62,280 nucleotides of DNA from Fidelibacterota bacterium (lineage in GTDB: Bacteria > Pseudomonadota > Alphaproteobacteria > Rhodospirillales > Rhodospirillaceae). Where the stretch lies: contig CANJPQ010000023.1 in NCBI GenBank assembly GCA_947476275.1, positions 1 through 62,280 of the forward strand, written 5' to 3'. Below the pieces are notes generated by a model. That model had not been told where the DNA came from. It worked only from the letters and a program-made list of their open reading frames with translations, and searched no databases. Positions 46,482 through 55,551 of the stretch are shown here, piece after piece. How positions within the stretch are numbered: position 1 is the stretch's first letter; every line of letters begins with the position of its first letter. The position numbers were made by a program, and so were the translations under genes.

Positions 46482-47684
46482 ATGAACATCAGTTTCGGCC
46501 GCATTGCGATTGTCCTGGGCCTCCTTGCCGCCGTGGGACCTTTCGCTATCGACATGTATCTTCCGGCGCTGCCCACCATGGTGGCAGACCTGAATGCCAC
46601 CACGGCTCTGGGACAGATGACGCTGACGGCCTTCTTCGTGCCGTTCGGGGTGTGCCAACTGGCCTATGGTCCGATCTCGGACATGGTCGGGCGGAAGCCG
46701 CCGCTGTTTTTCGGACTGGTGTGCTTCATGGCCGCTTCGGTGGGCTGTGCCCTGGCACCGAACATCGACTCCCTGATTGCGTTCCGGGTCCTGCAGGGTA
46801 TTGGCGCATCCTGCATGATGGTGATCCCACGGGCCGTGATCCGCGATCTGCATACCGGGGTCGAGGCCGCGCGGTTGATGGCGCTGGTCATGCTGGTGTT
46901 CAGCGTGTGCCCGATCCTGGCGCCGCTGATCGGCAGCGCCTTGATCATTCCGTTCGGCTGGCGCGCCGTCTTCGTCGCCGTGATTGTAGCAAGCGCCGCT
47001 GGCATCGTGCTGGTGAAGGTATTCCTGCCGGAGACGCGATTGCCGCAGGATCGGGTGAATGTCAGCGCACGGGCCGTGCTTTCCGGATTCGGCCGGTTGC
47101 TGCGCGATCAGCACTTCCTCGGACTCACCTTTATGGGCGGCCTTGGCATGTGCAGCTTCTTCTCATTCCTGGCGAATTCATCGTTCGTCTACATCGAGCA
47201 CTTTGACCTGACGCCGACTCAGTTCAGCTTCGCCTTCTCGGTCAACGCCATCGGCTTCATCGGCGCATCGCAGTTCGCCAGCCGACTGGGCGTGCGCTTC
47301 GGGCTCACGCGCGTCGTGCAGATCGCGGTGGCCTGCTACACCATCTGCGCCTACATCCTGTTCGCCGGCGTGACCTTCGGACCGGACAACATGTGGCTGC
47401 TGATGGCGCTTCTGTTCCCCACATTCGCGTTCACCGGCTTGATCGTCCCGACCACCATGATCCTGGCCCTTGAGCACCACGGACCGATCGCAGGCATGGC
47501 ATCGGCCTTGGGAGGTACGTTGCAGATGGTGGCCGGCGGCGCGATGATCACGATTGTCAGCCAGTTCACCGACGGCACGCCCGTGCCGATGGTCACCGCC
47601 ATCGCGGTATGCGCCACAGGCGTGGCAATCCTCACGTACTTCACTCTGGGCCAGCCTGAACTCGCGTCAGCCGGCGCAGAGTAA
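46482..47684 (+). CDS. Bcr/CflA-type multidrug MFS transporter
   Basis: 400 aa, 12 hydrophobic segments. The family signature is in helix 1 (AVGPFAIDMYLPALPTMVADL); then LAYGPISDMVGRKPPLFFGL, the loop 2-3 motif A, and LQGIGASCMMVIPRAVIRDL, motif typical of the drug:H+ antiporter 12-helix group. The longer open frame is disregarded because the family starts with the first helix, at MNISFGRI. Probably exports an organic toxin or a pathway product. It is divergent from the cupin operon. Confidence 0.92.
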   Translation: MNISFGRIAIVLGLLAAVGPFAIDMYLPALPTMVADLNATTALGQMTLTAFFVPFGVCQLAYGPISDMVGRKPPLFFGLVCFMAASVGCALAPNIDSLIAFRVLQGIGASCMMVIPRAVIRDLHTGVEAARLMALVMLVFSVCPILAPLIGSALIIPFGWRAVFVAVIVASAAGIVLVKVFLPETRLPQDRVNVSARAVLSGFGRLLRDQHFLGLTFMGGLGMCSFFSFLANSSFVYIEHFDLTPTQFSFAFSVNAIGFIGASQFASRLGVRFGLTRVVQIAVACYTICAYILFAGVTFGPDNMWLLMALLFPTFAFTGLIVPTTMILALEHHGPIAGMASALGGTLQMVAGGAMITIVSQFTDGTPVPMVTAIAVCATGVAILTYFTLGQPELASAGAE

Positions 47685-47794
47685 CGTCAAGCGTCGATCG
47701 CTTCCCGAACCTTCGCGGCAAGCAGATATCGCGCCTCTCCGCGCGCGTAAGCTCCGCGGCCATCGGGCCTAGGCCCCCCTTCTTCCCCAAAGAA

Positions 47795-47828
47795 AAAACG
47801 CCTCGCCGATGTCCCGGCGGGGCGTCTG
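47795..47828 (-). terminator. Terminator of the calcium-repeat gene at 47850
   Basis: ACGCCTCGCCG / CGGCGGGGCGT, 11-bp stem with one U-G pair; on the minus strand it is followed by TTTTTT. Confidence 0.85.
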
Positions 47829-47849
47829 TCATGCGATCCGAAAGTCGGA

Positions 47850-48221
47850 CTATCGACGATTCGGGTTGTTCGGATTGCTGTCCACACGGTTCGGGCGGCC
47901 GTCGCCGTCCTTGTCGCGGTCGATGGCATTGGGAATTCCGTCATGGTCCTGGTCGCGCCAGCCCATCGTCTTACGGTCGCGGTCGTGACGCTGAGAATTG
48001 TAGTTGTGCGCATACTGATTGCGGTATTCGCGCGCTTCGCGCGCGTTACGCCACTTATGCCAACGACGGCTGCGGTCCCAATAGCCATCGCTGTACGCGA
48101 ACGCGACATCGCCGGTATTGAAGCTGAAGCTGAAGGCATCAGCGGCTGCCGGCAGCGCCGTGCCGACGGAGACGGTCGCGAAAGCACCGAACAGCGCCGC
48201 CGCCAAAATGAGTTTTTTCAT
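47850..48221 (-). CDS. Small exported protein with calcium-type repeats (paralogue 3)
   Basis: 123 aa. Signal peptide LILAAALFGAFATVSVG with cleavage near AAADA. Mature start SFSFNTGDVAFAYSDGYWD, then Arg/Tyr/Asn-rich, then Asp-rich units: RDQDHDGIPNAIDRDKDGDG followed by RPNRVDSNPNNPNRR. It is a full-length paralogue of the gene at 42943 with an added Asp repeat as in the gene at 42557. GGGAG lies 7 bases before the ATG. Confidence 0.8.
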   Translation of the reverse strand: MKKLILAAALFGAFATVSVGTALPAAADAFSFSFNTGDVAFAYSDGYWDRSRRWHKWRNAREAREYRNQYAHNYNSQRHDRDRKTMGWRDQDHDGIPNAIDRDKDGDGRPNRVDSNPNNPNRR

Positions 48222-48494
48222 CAACTGACTCCCTGTGGATCGTTCGAACACACTCAACGTCATCATTGAGCAAGAGTTGCGGACCGCGAGCGGTGTTGGG
48301 CGCGATCCAATTGCGCGCCCCCTGCGACCGTTACGTGACGTCCGCCCCCGCGCGATCGCGCATGTTTTGTTGCAATTCAATGTATTACAGCGGAGCACAC
48401 TAGTTCTTGATCACCCGACTGCATTGACTCCGCCCTTGGCGCGCCGTCCTATGTCGCGCGCTTTGCGCGCAGTCATTTAGGATGGGGAACGACA

Positions 48495-49958
48495 ATGCCC
48501 ACACACACCTACAAACTTACCTGGTCCGTCGCGGCGACCGCACTGCTTCTGGCAGGCTGCGCGCCGCCCGCCGGCACGTTGGATGCCGCAGCAAAAGCGT
48601 TGGATGTCACCAAGGTGAACGGCGTCACTTTCGCCGGTGCGGGGACATGGACCTGGTTCGGTCAGCAGATCAGTCCGAACGAAGCGTGGCCGGCATTCGC
48701 GCTGACAAAATTCTCCGCCGCGATTTCTTATGCGGCGCCCGCTGCACACGTCGAGATGGAGCGCGGCGTCGCCGCGGATACGGCGCGCAATCGTCCGGCC
48801 GTGAAACAGACTGCCGACCAATGGATCTCCGGCACCTCGGCCTGGAACGTCGCTACTCTAGCGGGCGGAACGCCGACCGCGTCCGCGCAACCGGGCGCCG
48901 TTGCCGAGCGGCAGGCGGAGATATGGTCCACGCCGCATGGCTTTCTAAAAGCGGCCGTGGCCAACAAAGCTACTTCCAAGCCCGCGAACGGCGGATCTGA
49001 AGTGAGCTTTAGCATAGGCAATGCAAAGTATGTCGGTACCATCAACGCCCGCAACGAAGTCGAAAAGGTCCAGACCTGGATCGACAGCCCCGTGCTCGGG
49101 GATATGTCTTATGAAACAACTTTCTCCGACTATAAGGACTTCGGCGGCTTGCGCTTCCCGGCACATATCGTGCGCACCATAGCCGGCAACCCGGCGCTGG
49201 ACGTCAATGTCGCATCGGCCTCTGCGACCGCCCCCGACATCGCCGTGCCCGAAAACGTAAAGTCTTTTGTGGCGCCGCCGCAGAAGGTCGAGGCGCAAGA
49301 GATGGGTAAAGGTGTGTGGTGGCTGACCGGCGGATCGCATCACAATCTACTCATCGAGCAGAACGACCATCTCGTCCTCGTTGAAGGCGCGGTCGACGAG
49401 GCCCGATCCCTGGCGGTCATTGCCAAGGTCAAGGAGATGGTGCCGGGCAAGCCCATTAAGTACGTGATCAACACCCATTCGCACTTCGATCACTCGGGCG
49501 GCTTGCGCACCTTCGTCGCCGAAGGTGCAACCATCGTGACGCATGAAGCGAACAAGGCCTTCTACGAAAAGGCCTGGTCCAACCCGCGCACGCTCAATCC
49601 CGATGCCCTCGCCAAGGCGAGAAAAGCACCGATATTCGAGACGTTCACCGACAAGGGCGTCCTGACCGATGGCGCGCGCACGATCGAGATCCATTCCCTC
49701 GCCGGCAACGGGCACAGCGAAGGCTTCGCGATGGTCTATCTGCCGGCGGAGAAAATCCTGATGGAAGGCGACGCCTTCAGCCCGGGAGCAGCCCCGGCGA
49801 CGGCGGCTCTCGATCCGGTCAACCCTTTCACCGCCAATCTTCTCGAGAACATCAAGCGGCTGAAGCTGGAGGTGGATACCATCACCCCGATCCACGGTCC
49901 GCGCACCACCACGGTCGCGGAGCTGCGCACCGTCACGGGCCAACCTGCGGCGAAATAA
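48495..49958 (+). CDS. Metallo-beta-lactamase-fold lipoprotein
   Basis: 487 aa. Lipobox LLLAGCAPP, about residue 22. An N-terminal ~260-residue part with no known domain (NAKYVGTINARNEVEKVQTW resembles outer-membrane lipoprotein beta sheets) precedes the MBL domain: INTHSHFDHSGGLRTFVAEG with the HxHxDH zinc motif, LAGNGHSEGFAMVYLP as the next His, and TPIHGPRTT near the end. The acidic DAF after MEGDAFSPG supplies another ligand. Envelope hydrolase of unknown substrate. Confidence 0.85.
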   Translation: MPTHTYKLTWSVAATALLLAGCAPPAGTLDAAAKALDVTKVNGVTFAGAGTWTWFGQQISPNEAWPAFALTKFSAAISYAAPAAHVEMERGVAADTARNRPAVKQTADQWISGTSAWNVATLAGGTPTASAQPGAVAERQAEIWSTPHGFLKAAVANKATSKPANGGSEVSFSIGNAKYVGTINARNEVEKVQTWIDSPVLGDMSYETTFSDYKDFGGLRFPAHIVRTIAGNPALDVNVASASATAPDIAVPENVKSFVAPPQKVEAQEMGKGVWWLTGGSHHNLLIEQNDHLVLVEGAVDEARSLAVIAKVKEMVPGKPIKYVINTHSHFDHSGGLRTFVAEGATIVTHEANKAFYEKAWSNPRTLNPDALAKARKAPIFETFTDKGVLTDGARTIEIHSLAGNGHSEGFAMVYLPAEKILMEGDAFSPGAAPATAALDPVNPFTANLLENIKRLKLEVDTITPIHGPRTTTVAELRTVTGQPAAK

Positions 49959-49978
49959 GCGCGATTGCGTCAGTCACA

Positions 49979-50011
49979 ACGGGCGTCCCGATGGTCGGGG
50001 CGCCCGTTTTT
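49979..50011 (+). terminator. Terminator after the MBL lipoprotein gene
   Basis: ACGGGCGTCCCGA / TCGGGGCGCCCGT with a short loop, then TTTTT. Confidence 0.85.
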
Positions 50012-50067
50012 GCAACTTCCGAGAGATACTCGCGTTATGTCGGCACGGATCTTCTGGAGTTATTGCC

Positions 50068-50214
50068 GTGCTGCGCACAATCCTGTTGGTTATTCTGATC
50101 CTGATCATCCTCGGCAGCCTGCCGCTGTGGCCCTACAGCACAGGCTGGGGCTACTACCCGAGCGGCGGCGGTACGTTGCTGCTGGTCATTCTGCTGGTGC
50201 TGTTGCTGCGCTAG
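50068..50214 (+). CDS. DUF3309 small membrane protein
   Basis: 48 aa. It reads LRTILLVILILIILGSLPLW, a YSTGWGYYPSGGG loop, and LLLVILLVLLLR, two hydrophobic helices around the DUF3309 loop. GTG start with GGAG 8 bases upstream. Such proteins are common in proteobacteria, small and uncharacterised. It follows the MBL-gene terminator, so it has its own promoter. Confidence 0.8.
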   Translation: MLRTILLVILILIILGSLPLWPYSTGWGYYPSGGGTLLLVILLVLLLR

Positions 50215-50235
50215 CGCGAGATGCGTTCCAGAGGT

Positions 50236-50269
50236 CAAACGCCCCGCCCGGAACATCGGCGGGGGTTTG
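50236..50269. terminator. Terminator between convergent DUF3309 and LysR genes
   Basis: AAACGCCCCGCC / GGCGGGGGTTT, 11-bp stem with T-runs possible in both directions; it serves the two convergent genes. Confidence 0.7.
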
Positions 50270-50284
50270 CCTTGCTGAACGGAT

Positions 50285-51241
50285 CTAGCCGCGCTTGACG
50301 GCCTTCGCGCACGATTGCGACGGCGGCGCATCTGCAGGGGCGGCACTGCGCTCGGCGCCGAGACGCCGAACTTCTTCGAGAATGACGGTTGCAGCGAACG
50401 ACGGCTCGCCGTCGGCAAGGCGCGTAATGCCGACCTTCGCAAAATCGCCCGGCGTCGGCGCTTTGAGCGCAATCAGCGTCCCGGCTGCGATATCTGCCTG
50501 GAGATATTTCCACGGCAGGGCCGTGAGCACATCGAGCTGATACAAAATCGTGCGAATGAAGATCAGGGAATTGGATTTGATGACCTGCTCCGGCATGGTC
50601 AGCCGCTGGCTTTGAAAGAATGCATGGAACGCATGCTGCAGACCCCGGCTGGACAGCATCGCCCATTTGCTCGCGGACAGGTCTTCGAGGGTGATCTCGT
50701 CCTTTGTCGCCAGCGGATGCGCCGGACGGCAAGCGACGACCGAGCGCGTCAAGAACAGGTCCTCGGTGACCACCTCGGGATGGCGGAAGCTCGGGTCGAT
50801 CAGACCGACGATAAGTTCGATCTCCCCCATGCGCAGGGCGTCGACCAGATCGAGATACGGGCCGGACTTGATGGCAATGCGCAAGCCCGGGTGCTTCGAC
50901 AGCACTTGGGCGGAGACCTCGGGCATGAAGTCATAGTCTGTTGTATTGGTCGTGCCGATCGTCACCGCGCCGATATCGCCGCGCATGAAGATCTCGATTG
51001 CACCGAGTGCGCGCTCGCGCTGATTGACGATCGCTTCGGCGTGACGCAACAATTCCTTGCCGACCGGCGTCAGCGTCACGCCGCGCGCCGTGCGGCGCAG
51101 CAGGTTCACACCCAAAAACTCTTCGAGCGACTGGATGCTGCGCGTGATCCCGGACTGGGTGAGCTTCTGGTCGTCCGCGGCGCGGCCAAGGTGGCCGTAA
51201 CGCGCCACGGCAACGAAGTGTCGAAGTTGCTGGATTTCCAT
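50285..51241 (-). CDS. LysR-type transcriptional regulator
   Basis: 318 aa. [40 protein letters not shown] and [15 protein letters not shown] form the LysR winged helix. The effector domain follows ([29 protein letters not shown]). A C-terminal Ala/Ser/Pro-rich tail of ~25 residues is longer than usual. It is divergent from the nitroreductase gene with about 140 bases between starts, the usual LysR regulator/target layout. Confidence 0.93.
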   Translation of the reverse strand: MEIQQLRHFVAVARYGHLGRAADDQKLTQSGITRSIQSLEEFLGVNLLRRTARGVTLTPVGKELLRHAEAIVNQRERALGAIEIFMRGDIGAVTIGTTNTTDYDFMPEVSAQVLSKHPGLRIAIKSGPYLDLVDALRMGEIELIVGLIDPSFRHPEVVTEDLFLTRSVVACRPAHPLATKDEITLEDLSASKWAMLSSRGLQHAFHAFFQSQRLTMPEQVIKSNSLIFIRTILYQLDVLTALPWKYLQADIAAGTLIALKAPTPGDFAKVGITRLADGEPSFAATVILEEVRRLGAERSAAPADAPPSQSCAKAVKRG

Positions 51242-51378
51242 GGAACGAAGCCGATCTCTCGCGCGGAGAATCTTATCCTAATTTAAAGACGCACGGCCGG
51301 TCCATGGTCCTGCCGACCTTGCGCCACGGCGGGAATTATAGCCAGATGCGCCGCACGATATGTGATGGAGTGACATCG

Positions 51379-51969
51379 ATGCGCGACGCCCTTCCCGCCT
51401 CATGCCTGGACCAGGTGTTCCGGGAAGCCCGGTCCCACAACGGGTGGACCCCGGAGCGGGTGGCGGAAAGTCTGCTGCGGGAGGTCTACGAACTGATGAA
51501 GTTCGGACCGACCAGCGCCAACAGCAGCCCGGCACGCATCCTGTTCGTCGTGTCGCCGGAAGCGAAGCAAAAGCTGCGCCCGGCCCTTTCCTCCGGCAAC
51601 CTCGAAAAGACCATGGCGGCGCCGGCCACGGCGGTGATCGGCTACGACACGCAGTTCTTCGAGTATTTGCCTGAGTTGTTCCCTCACGCGGATGCTCGCG
51701 CGTGGTTCACGTCGAGCCCGGCACTGGCGGAAGAGACGGCCTTTCGGAATAGCTCCCTGCAGGGGGCCTATCTGATGATGGCCGCGCGCGCGCTGGGCCT
51801 CGATGTCGGTCCGATGAGCGGCTTCGATGCGAAGAAAGTCGACGCGGCGTTCTGGCCGGAAGGACGGGTGAAAACCAACTTCATGTGCAACATCGGCTAT
51901 GGCGACGAGAGCAAGATCTTCGAACGCAGCCCGCGCCTGCCATTCGAACGCGCCTGCGCAATCCTCTAG
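51379..51969 (+). CDS. Nitroreductase-family oxidoreductase (RutE/malonic semialdehyde reductase-like)
   Basis: 196 aa. Flavin-binding nitroreductase fold; [20 protein letters not shown] gives the RutE/HadB-type FMN loop, followed by [15 protein letters not shown] and [23 protein letters not shown]. Family members reduce malonic semialdehyde or nitro/quinone substrates with NAD(P)H. The ATG is chosen for its GGAG 8 bases upstream. It overlaps the convergent hydrolase-like gene by 4 bases and is divergent from the LysR gene. Confidence 0.88.
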   Translation: MRDALPASCLDQVFREARSHNGWTPERVAESLLREVYELMKFGPTSANSSPARILFVVSPEAKQKLRPALSSGNLEKTMAAPATAVIGYDTQFFEYLPELFPHADARAWFTSSPALAEETAFRNSSLQGAYLMMAARALGLDVGPMSGFDAKKVDAAFWPEGRVKTNFMCNIGYGDESKIFERSPRLPFERACAIL

Positions 51970-52745
51970 GGCACGCTAAGGAACGCCGCAACGCGATCGG
52001 CAAACGCCTGCGGGATTTCGTTCAGCGGCAAAGAACCGCTTCCCTTGAAGACATGAAGTTCGGCCTTGCGGAACAGCGGCTGGATGAGCGGCAAGCGGGC
52101 GGTCAGGGTGTCGGTTTCGCCGCCGATCAACAAGGTCGGCGCGGTGATGGCAGGAATGCGCGCCCGCACGTCGTATGAGAACACCGCAACGTAGGCGAAA
52201 TAGTAGTTCGGCCCGGCCTTGAGAGTGTCCTGCGCAGCACGATCTGTCTGTTCGGTCGTCGCCCAGCCGGTACGATACGGCGCCACACGGGCCCAGGCTT
52301 TGGCAAAGTGGCTTCCGTCCGCGGCGAGAGACGCGGGCGCGACAGTCTTCAATTTCTCCGCGCGCACCTCCGGGTCATAGTCCGGACATCCGGACAGGAC
52401 CAACTTCTGCACCCGGTCCGGCCGACTCGCCGCCATCTCGACGGCGATGGACGCGCCGGTATGGTGTCCGAGAATGCGAGCAGTGCGGACGTCCAGGCGC
52501 TCCAAAGCCTCGAACATGCACCGCGCATAGTCCGCCATGGACGGCGGCGCATCCGGCTTGTCCGACTCCCCGAAGCCCGGCGTATCGATCGCGATCACGC
52601 GGAAGTTTCGTGCGAACAGCGGCATTACGTCCGCGTACATGCGGCTGGATTCCGCGGTCTGATGCAGCAACAGGAGCACCGGACCTTGCCCGGATTCCCG
52701 ATAGTGCACCTGACCGAGGGACGTATCGACATAGCCACGGCGCAT
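51966..52745 (-). CDS. Alpha/beta-hydrolase-fold protein with noncanonical active site
   Basis: 259 aa, no signal. Seen: [29 protein letters not shown], and the nucleophile elbow [20 protein letters not shown], again G-H-H-T-G-A with His in place of Ser. The last motif reads [16 protein letters not shown] where active members have GSGHFPL; the catalytic His is Ser. The acid region GGETDTL is kept. Thus it is a close relative of the protein at 43390 in active-site terms. Possibly a lyase, binding protein or non-hydrolytic enzyme. Confidence 0.8.
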   Translation of the reverse strand: MRRGYVDTSLGQVHYRESGQGPVLLLLHQTAESSRMYADVMPLFARNFRVIAIDTPGFGESDKPDAPPSMADYARCMFEALERLDVRTARILGHHTGASIAVEMAASRPDRVQKLVLSGCPDYDPEVRAEKLKTVAPASLAADGSHFAKAWARVAPYRTGWATTEQTDRAAQDTLKAGPNYYFAYVAVFSYDVRARIPAITAPTLLIGGETDTLTARLPLIQPLFRKAELHVFKGSGSLPLNEIPQAFADRVAAFLSVP

Positions 52746-52992
52746 CGGAAGTCTCCAGGACCATCGTCAGGGAAAGTCCTGATTGCCACGCGCCCCATCC
52801 CGCGGCAACAGCCGGTACATGGATCGCCCCGATGAATTGTGCCATTCCCTGCAATTTCTGCGGGTGACCTACACATTCGCCGAACCCACTCAGGGGTGAT
52901 ATATTGGTGGCCATACGCCCCCCCGGCAAAGACGATGCCGTGTCGCCGTCAGCCGTCGGGCTGCCAGGGGTTGGTTGGGGAAGCACGACGCG

Positions 52993-53457
52993 ATGAGGCC
53001 GGCCAGGGCGTGGACGTTCCGGATCATCGTCGTTGGCCTGTTCAGTTTCTTTCTCGCTCCCGCGAGTTGGGCCGATGGCGACGACTTTTTCCAGGTGACA
53101 GAAACCCCGCTTGAAAGTCAGCTTGTGTTCGTTGGTACGGTCAAAGACCAAGCCGGAACGTACTTGAATGGGGCCCTGGTGACTTGGCATGCCATTTCGG
53201 TCGATGAGTCGGGGGAGCAGAGCAGTTCGTCGGGGACGTTCACTGACCGCATGGGGCGATTCCGTACAGTCGATGTCGCCCGGATTGTGGCACTTAACGG
53301 GTATGAACTGGACCCAACGCGCGTGGAATTGAATGTCACCAAGCCCGGATACGTCATGGTGAGACGCTTCAAGCGCACGCGCGAACGTCAACGCATGGGT
53401 CTGTTGGAGATCGACTTCGTCATGGCGAAATCCAAGCCCGGCGAACCTAGGCCTTAG
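52993..53457 (+). CDS. Small secreted protein with carboxypeptidase-regulatory-like beta domain
   Basis: 154 aa. Signal peptide FRIIVVGLFSFFLAPASWA. The mature part holds QLVFVGTVKDQAGTYLNGAL and SSSSGTFTDRMGRFRTVDVA, the strand-turn pattern of carboxypeptidase regulatory-like (transthyretin-type) domains; it ends basic. It lies 12 bases before the hybrid kinase gene on the same strand, so they form an operon. A periplasmic partner or ligand sensor for the kinase is a reasonable idea (inference). Confidence 0.65.
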   Translation: MRPARAWTFRIIVVGLFSFFLAPASWADGDDFFQVTETPLESQLVFVGTVKDQAGTYLNGALVTWHAISVDESGEQSSSSGTFTDRMGRFRTVDVARIVALNGYELDPTRVELNVTKPGYVMVRRFKRTRERQRMGLLEIDFVMAKSKPGEPRP

Positions 53458-53469
53458 ATCGCAGCGCCC

Positions 53470-55551
53470 ATGTCCACACCCGAAAGCAAAACTATCGCGA
53501 CGATCCGCTCCGATGTGTGCAACACGGTGCTGACGTGGCTGCTGCTCCCGACCATTCCGGGCGCAATTTTCAGCCTTATTCAGCCGCTCGAAGCGGGCTG
53601 GTTCACCGGCTATCGCGTCCCCGCCGTGATGTGCATCAGCTTGACCCTTGTGTCGATCTTCCGGCATCGCCTGCCTTACACTGTGAGAGCGGGTTCAATC
53701 GTCATTCTGTCGTTTCTGTTGGGCGCCAGCCGGGTGATTGCATTCGGATCGCCGTTCGGACTGATCTACCTCGTCTTCGCCGGCGTGATGACGACCGTTT
53801 TTTTCGGTGAGAAGGCAGGTTTGTGGACCATCGTCGCAAGCGTTCTAATGATCTGCGCGGTATTCGCGGGCGTTTCGCTGGAACTCCTGCCCCCGCCGCC
53901 GCCGATCGAGATGAACTGGGTGATCTGGACCGTCAGCATGATCGTGGTGGTGGTCACCTCCTTCGGACCGATCCTGGCGATCTCCCGGTTCATGAGTCAT
54001 CTCGACGTCGAGCGCAGGCGCGCCAAGGCCGCGAATGAGGCGAAGTCGAACTTTTTGGCCATGATGAGCCACGAGCTGCGCACGCCGTTGACCGGTATCC
54101 TCGGCATCACCGAACTCTTGAAGTCGGACAAGCTGACCGCGGAGCAATCCGATCGCCTGTCGCGCATTTCCACGTCTGGACGAGTGCTGCTCCATCTGCT
54201 CAACGATCTTCTCGACTTCTCCAAGATCGAGGCCAACCGCCTTGCGATCGAACCGGTACCTTTCAGCCTGCGCGCTGTCATCGCGGACGTGCGAGAACTC
54301 CTGACGCCGCTGGCACGGGAAAAATCCCTCGCATTGCACGTCGATACGTCTTCCGCCCCGGCGGACTCCTTCATTGGCGATCCAGCGCGCATCCGGCAGG
54401 TCCTGCATAATCTCGTCGGCAATGCCATCAAGTTCACCGAACGCGGCAGCGTGATACTACGGCTGTCTCAGGAACCGCTCGACACCGACCGCATCGCCTT
54501 CACCGCCGAAGTGATCGACACCGGCATTGGCATTCCGGCCCAGATGCAGGCCCGCCTGTTCGAGCCCTTTACGCAGGGTGCGCAGGGCACCGCGCAACGC
54601 CAAGGCGGGACCGGCCTCGGCCTCGCCATCAGCCGGCGCCTGGTGGAAGCCATGGGCGGTAAGCTCAATCTCAAGTCTTCTCCCGGTGAAGGATCCACTT
54701 TTTCCTTCCGCATCCCTTTGCGCATCTATGCGCAGCAGGCCTTCGTAACCGATGAATCCGCCGCGAATTCATCGCAAACACATCCTACCCGCTCCTTACG
54801 CGTCCTGGTCGCGGAAGACGACGAGACCGTGCGCTATCTGCTAGAAGCGATGCTGCGCCGCTGGGGCCACCGCGTGCGCGCAGTCGCGAACGGGGCGGCT
54901 GCGCTCGAGGAAGCGCGGACCGACCGTTACGACATCGTGCTGATGGACATCCAAATGCCTGTCATGGACGGCATGCAGGCCACCCAACGCATCCGCGCCC
55001 TGCCCACGTCCGCGGCGCAAATTCCCATCATCGCCCTGACGGCCAACATCCTACCCGAACAGCGTGCAGCTTACCTTGATGCGGGGATCGACGCGGTCCT
55101 CGCCAAGCCGATCAATTGGGTGGAACTCGCCAATGCGCTCGACCCGAGCGCGGGCCGAGCGCGACACGCCGACACAGTCCCCGAGCAGGCGCGACCCAAA
55201 CGCTCCACCGCCGACGTGCTCGATGAGGAAGCCATTGCCCCGCTGCGCGAGGCATTCGGCGACGAGAAAGTCCGCGCCATGCTAGGCGAGTTCCGCAAGG
55301 GCTTGCGCAACTATCGTGACCAGTTGCGTACGTCGATCGCGACCGACGACTACACCACCGCGAGCCGCGCGCTCCATACCTTGAAAGGCATGTGCCTGCA
55401 GTTCGGCGCAAGCACAGCCGGGGCAATGGCAGCGGAACTCGAGGCTCGGTCGGAAAGCATCGCCGATATCGCCCGCGGCGTGGAGCCTCTGATCGCGGTG
55501 CTCGACGACCTCGATGCGGCCCTCGCTGACCGGGACGTCACCGTGGCCTAG
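53470..55551 (+). CDS. Hybrid sensor histidine kinase with membrane sensor, REC and HPt domains
   Basis: 693 aa. Five to six N-terminal membrane helices (residues ~14-175; LPYTVRAGSIVILSFLLGAS, YLVFAGVMTTVFFGEKAG) form an MHYT/MASE-like integral sensor without a large periplasmic loop. The kinase core follows: His201 in MSHELRTPLTG, N box LVGNAIKFTE, DTGIGIP, GGTGLGLAIS. Receiver Asp493 in VLMDIQMPVMDG; HPt His636 in ALHTLKGM. Same domain order as the kinase at 33426 but a different sensor. The stop codon is adjacent to that of the convergent MFS gene. Confidence 0.93.
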   Translation: MSTPESKTIATIRSDVCNTVLTWLLLPTIPGAIFSLIQPLEAGWFTGYRVPAVMCISLTLVSIFRHRLPYTVRAGSIVILSFLLGASRVIAFGSPFGLIYLVFAGVMTTVFFGEKAGLWTIVASVLMICAVFAGVSLELLPPPPPIEMNWVIWTVSMIVVVVTSFGPILAISRFMSHLDVERRRAKAANEAKSNFLAMMSHELRTPLTGILGITELLKSDKLTAEQSDRLSRISTSGRVLLHLLNDLLDFSKIEANRLAIEPVPFSLRAVIADVRELLTPLAREKSLALHVDTSSAPADSFIGDPARIRQVLHNLVGNAIKFTERGSVILRLSQEPLDTDRIAFTAEVIDTGIGIPAQMQARLFEPFTQGAQGTAQRQGGTGLGLAISRRLVEAMGGKLNLKSSPGEGSTFSFRIPLRIYAQQAFVTDESAANSSQTHPTRSLRVLVAEDDETVRYLLEAMLRRWGHRVRAVANGAAALEEARTDRYDIVLMDIQMPVMDGMQATQRIRALPTSAAQIPIIALTANILPEQRAAYLDAGIDAVLAKPINWVELANALDPSAGRARHADTVPEQARPKRSTADVLDEEAIAPLREAFGDEKVRAMLGEFRKGLRNYRDQLRTSIATDDYTTASRALHTLKGMCLQFGASTAGAMAAELEARSESIADIARGVEPLIAVLDDLDAALADRDVTVA

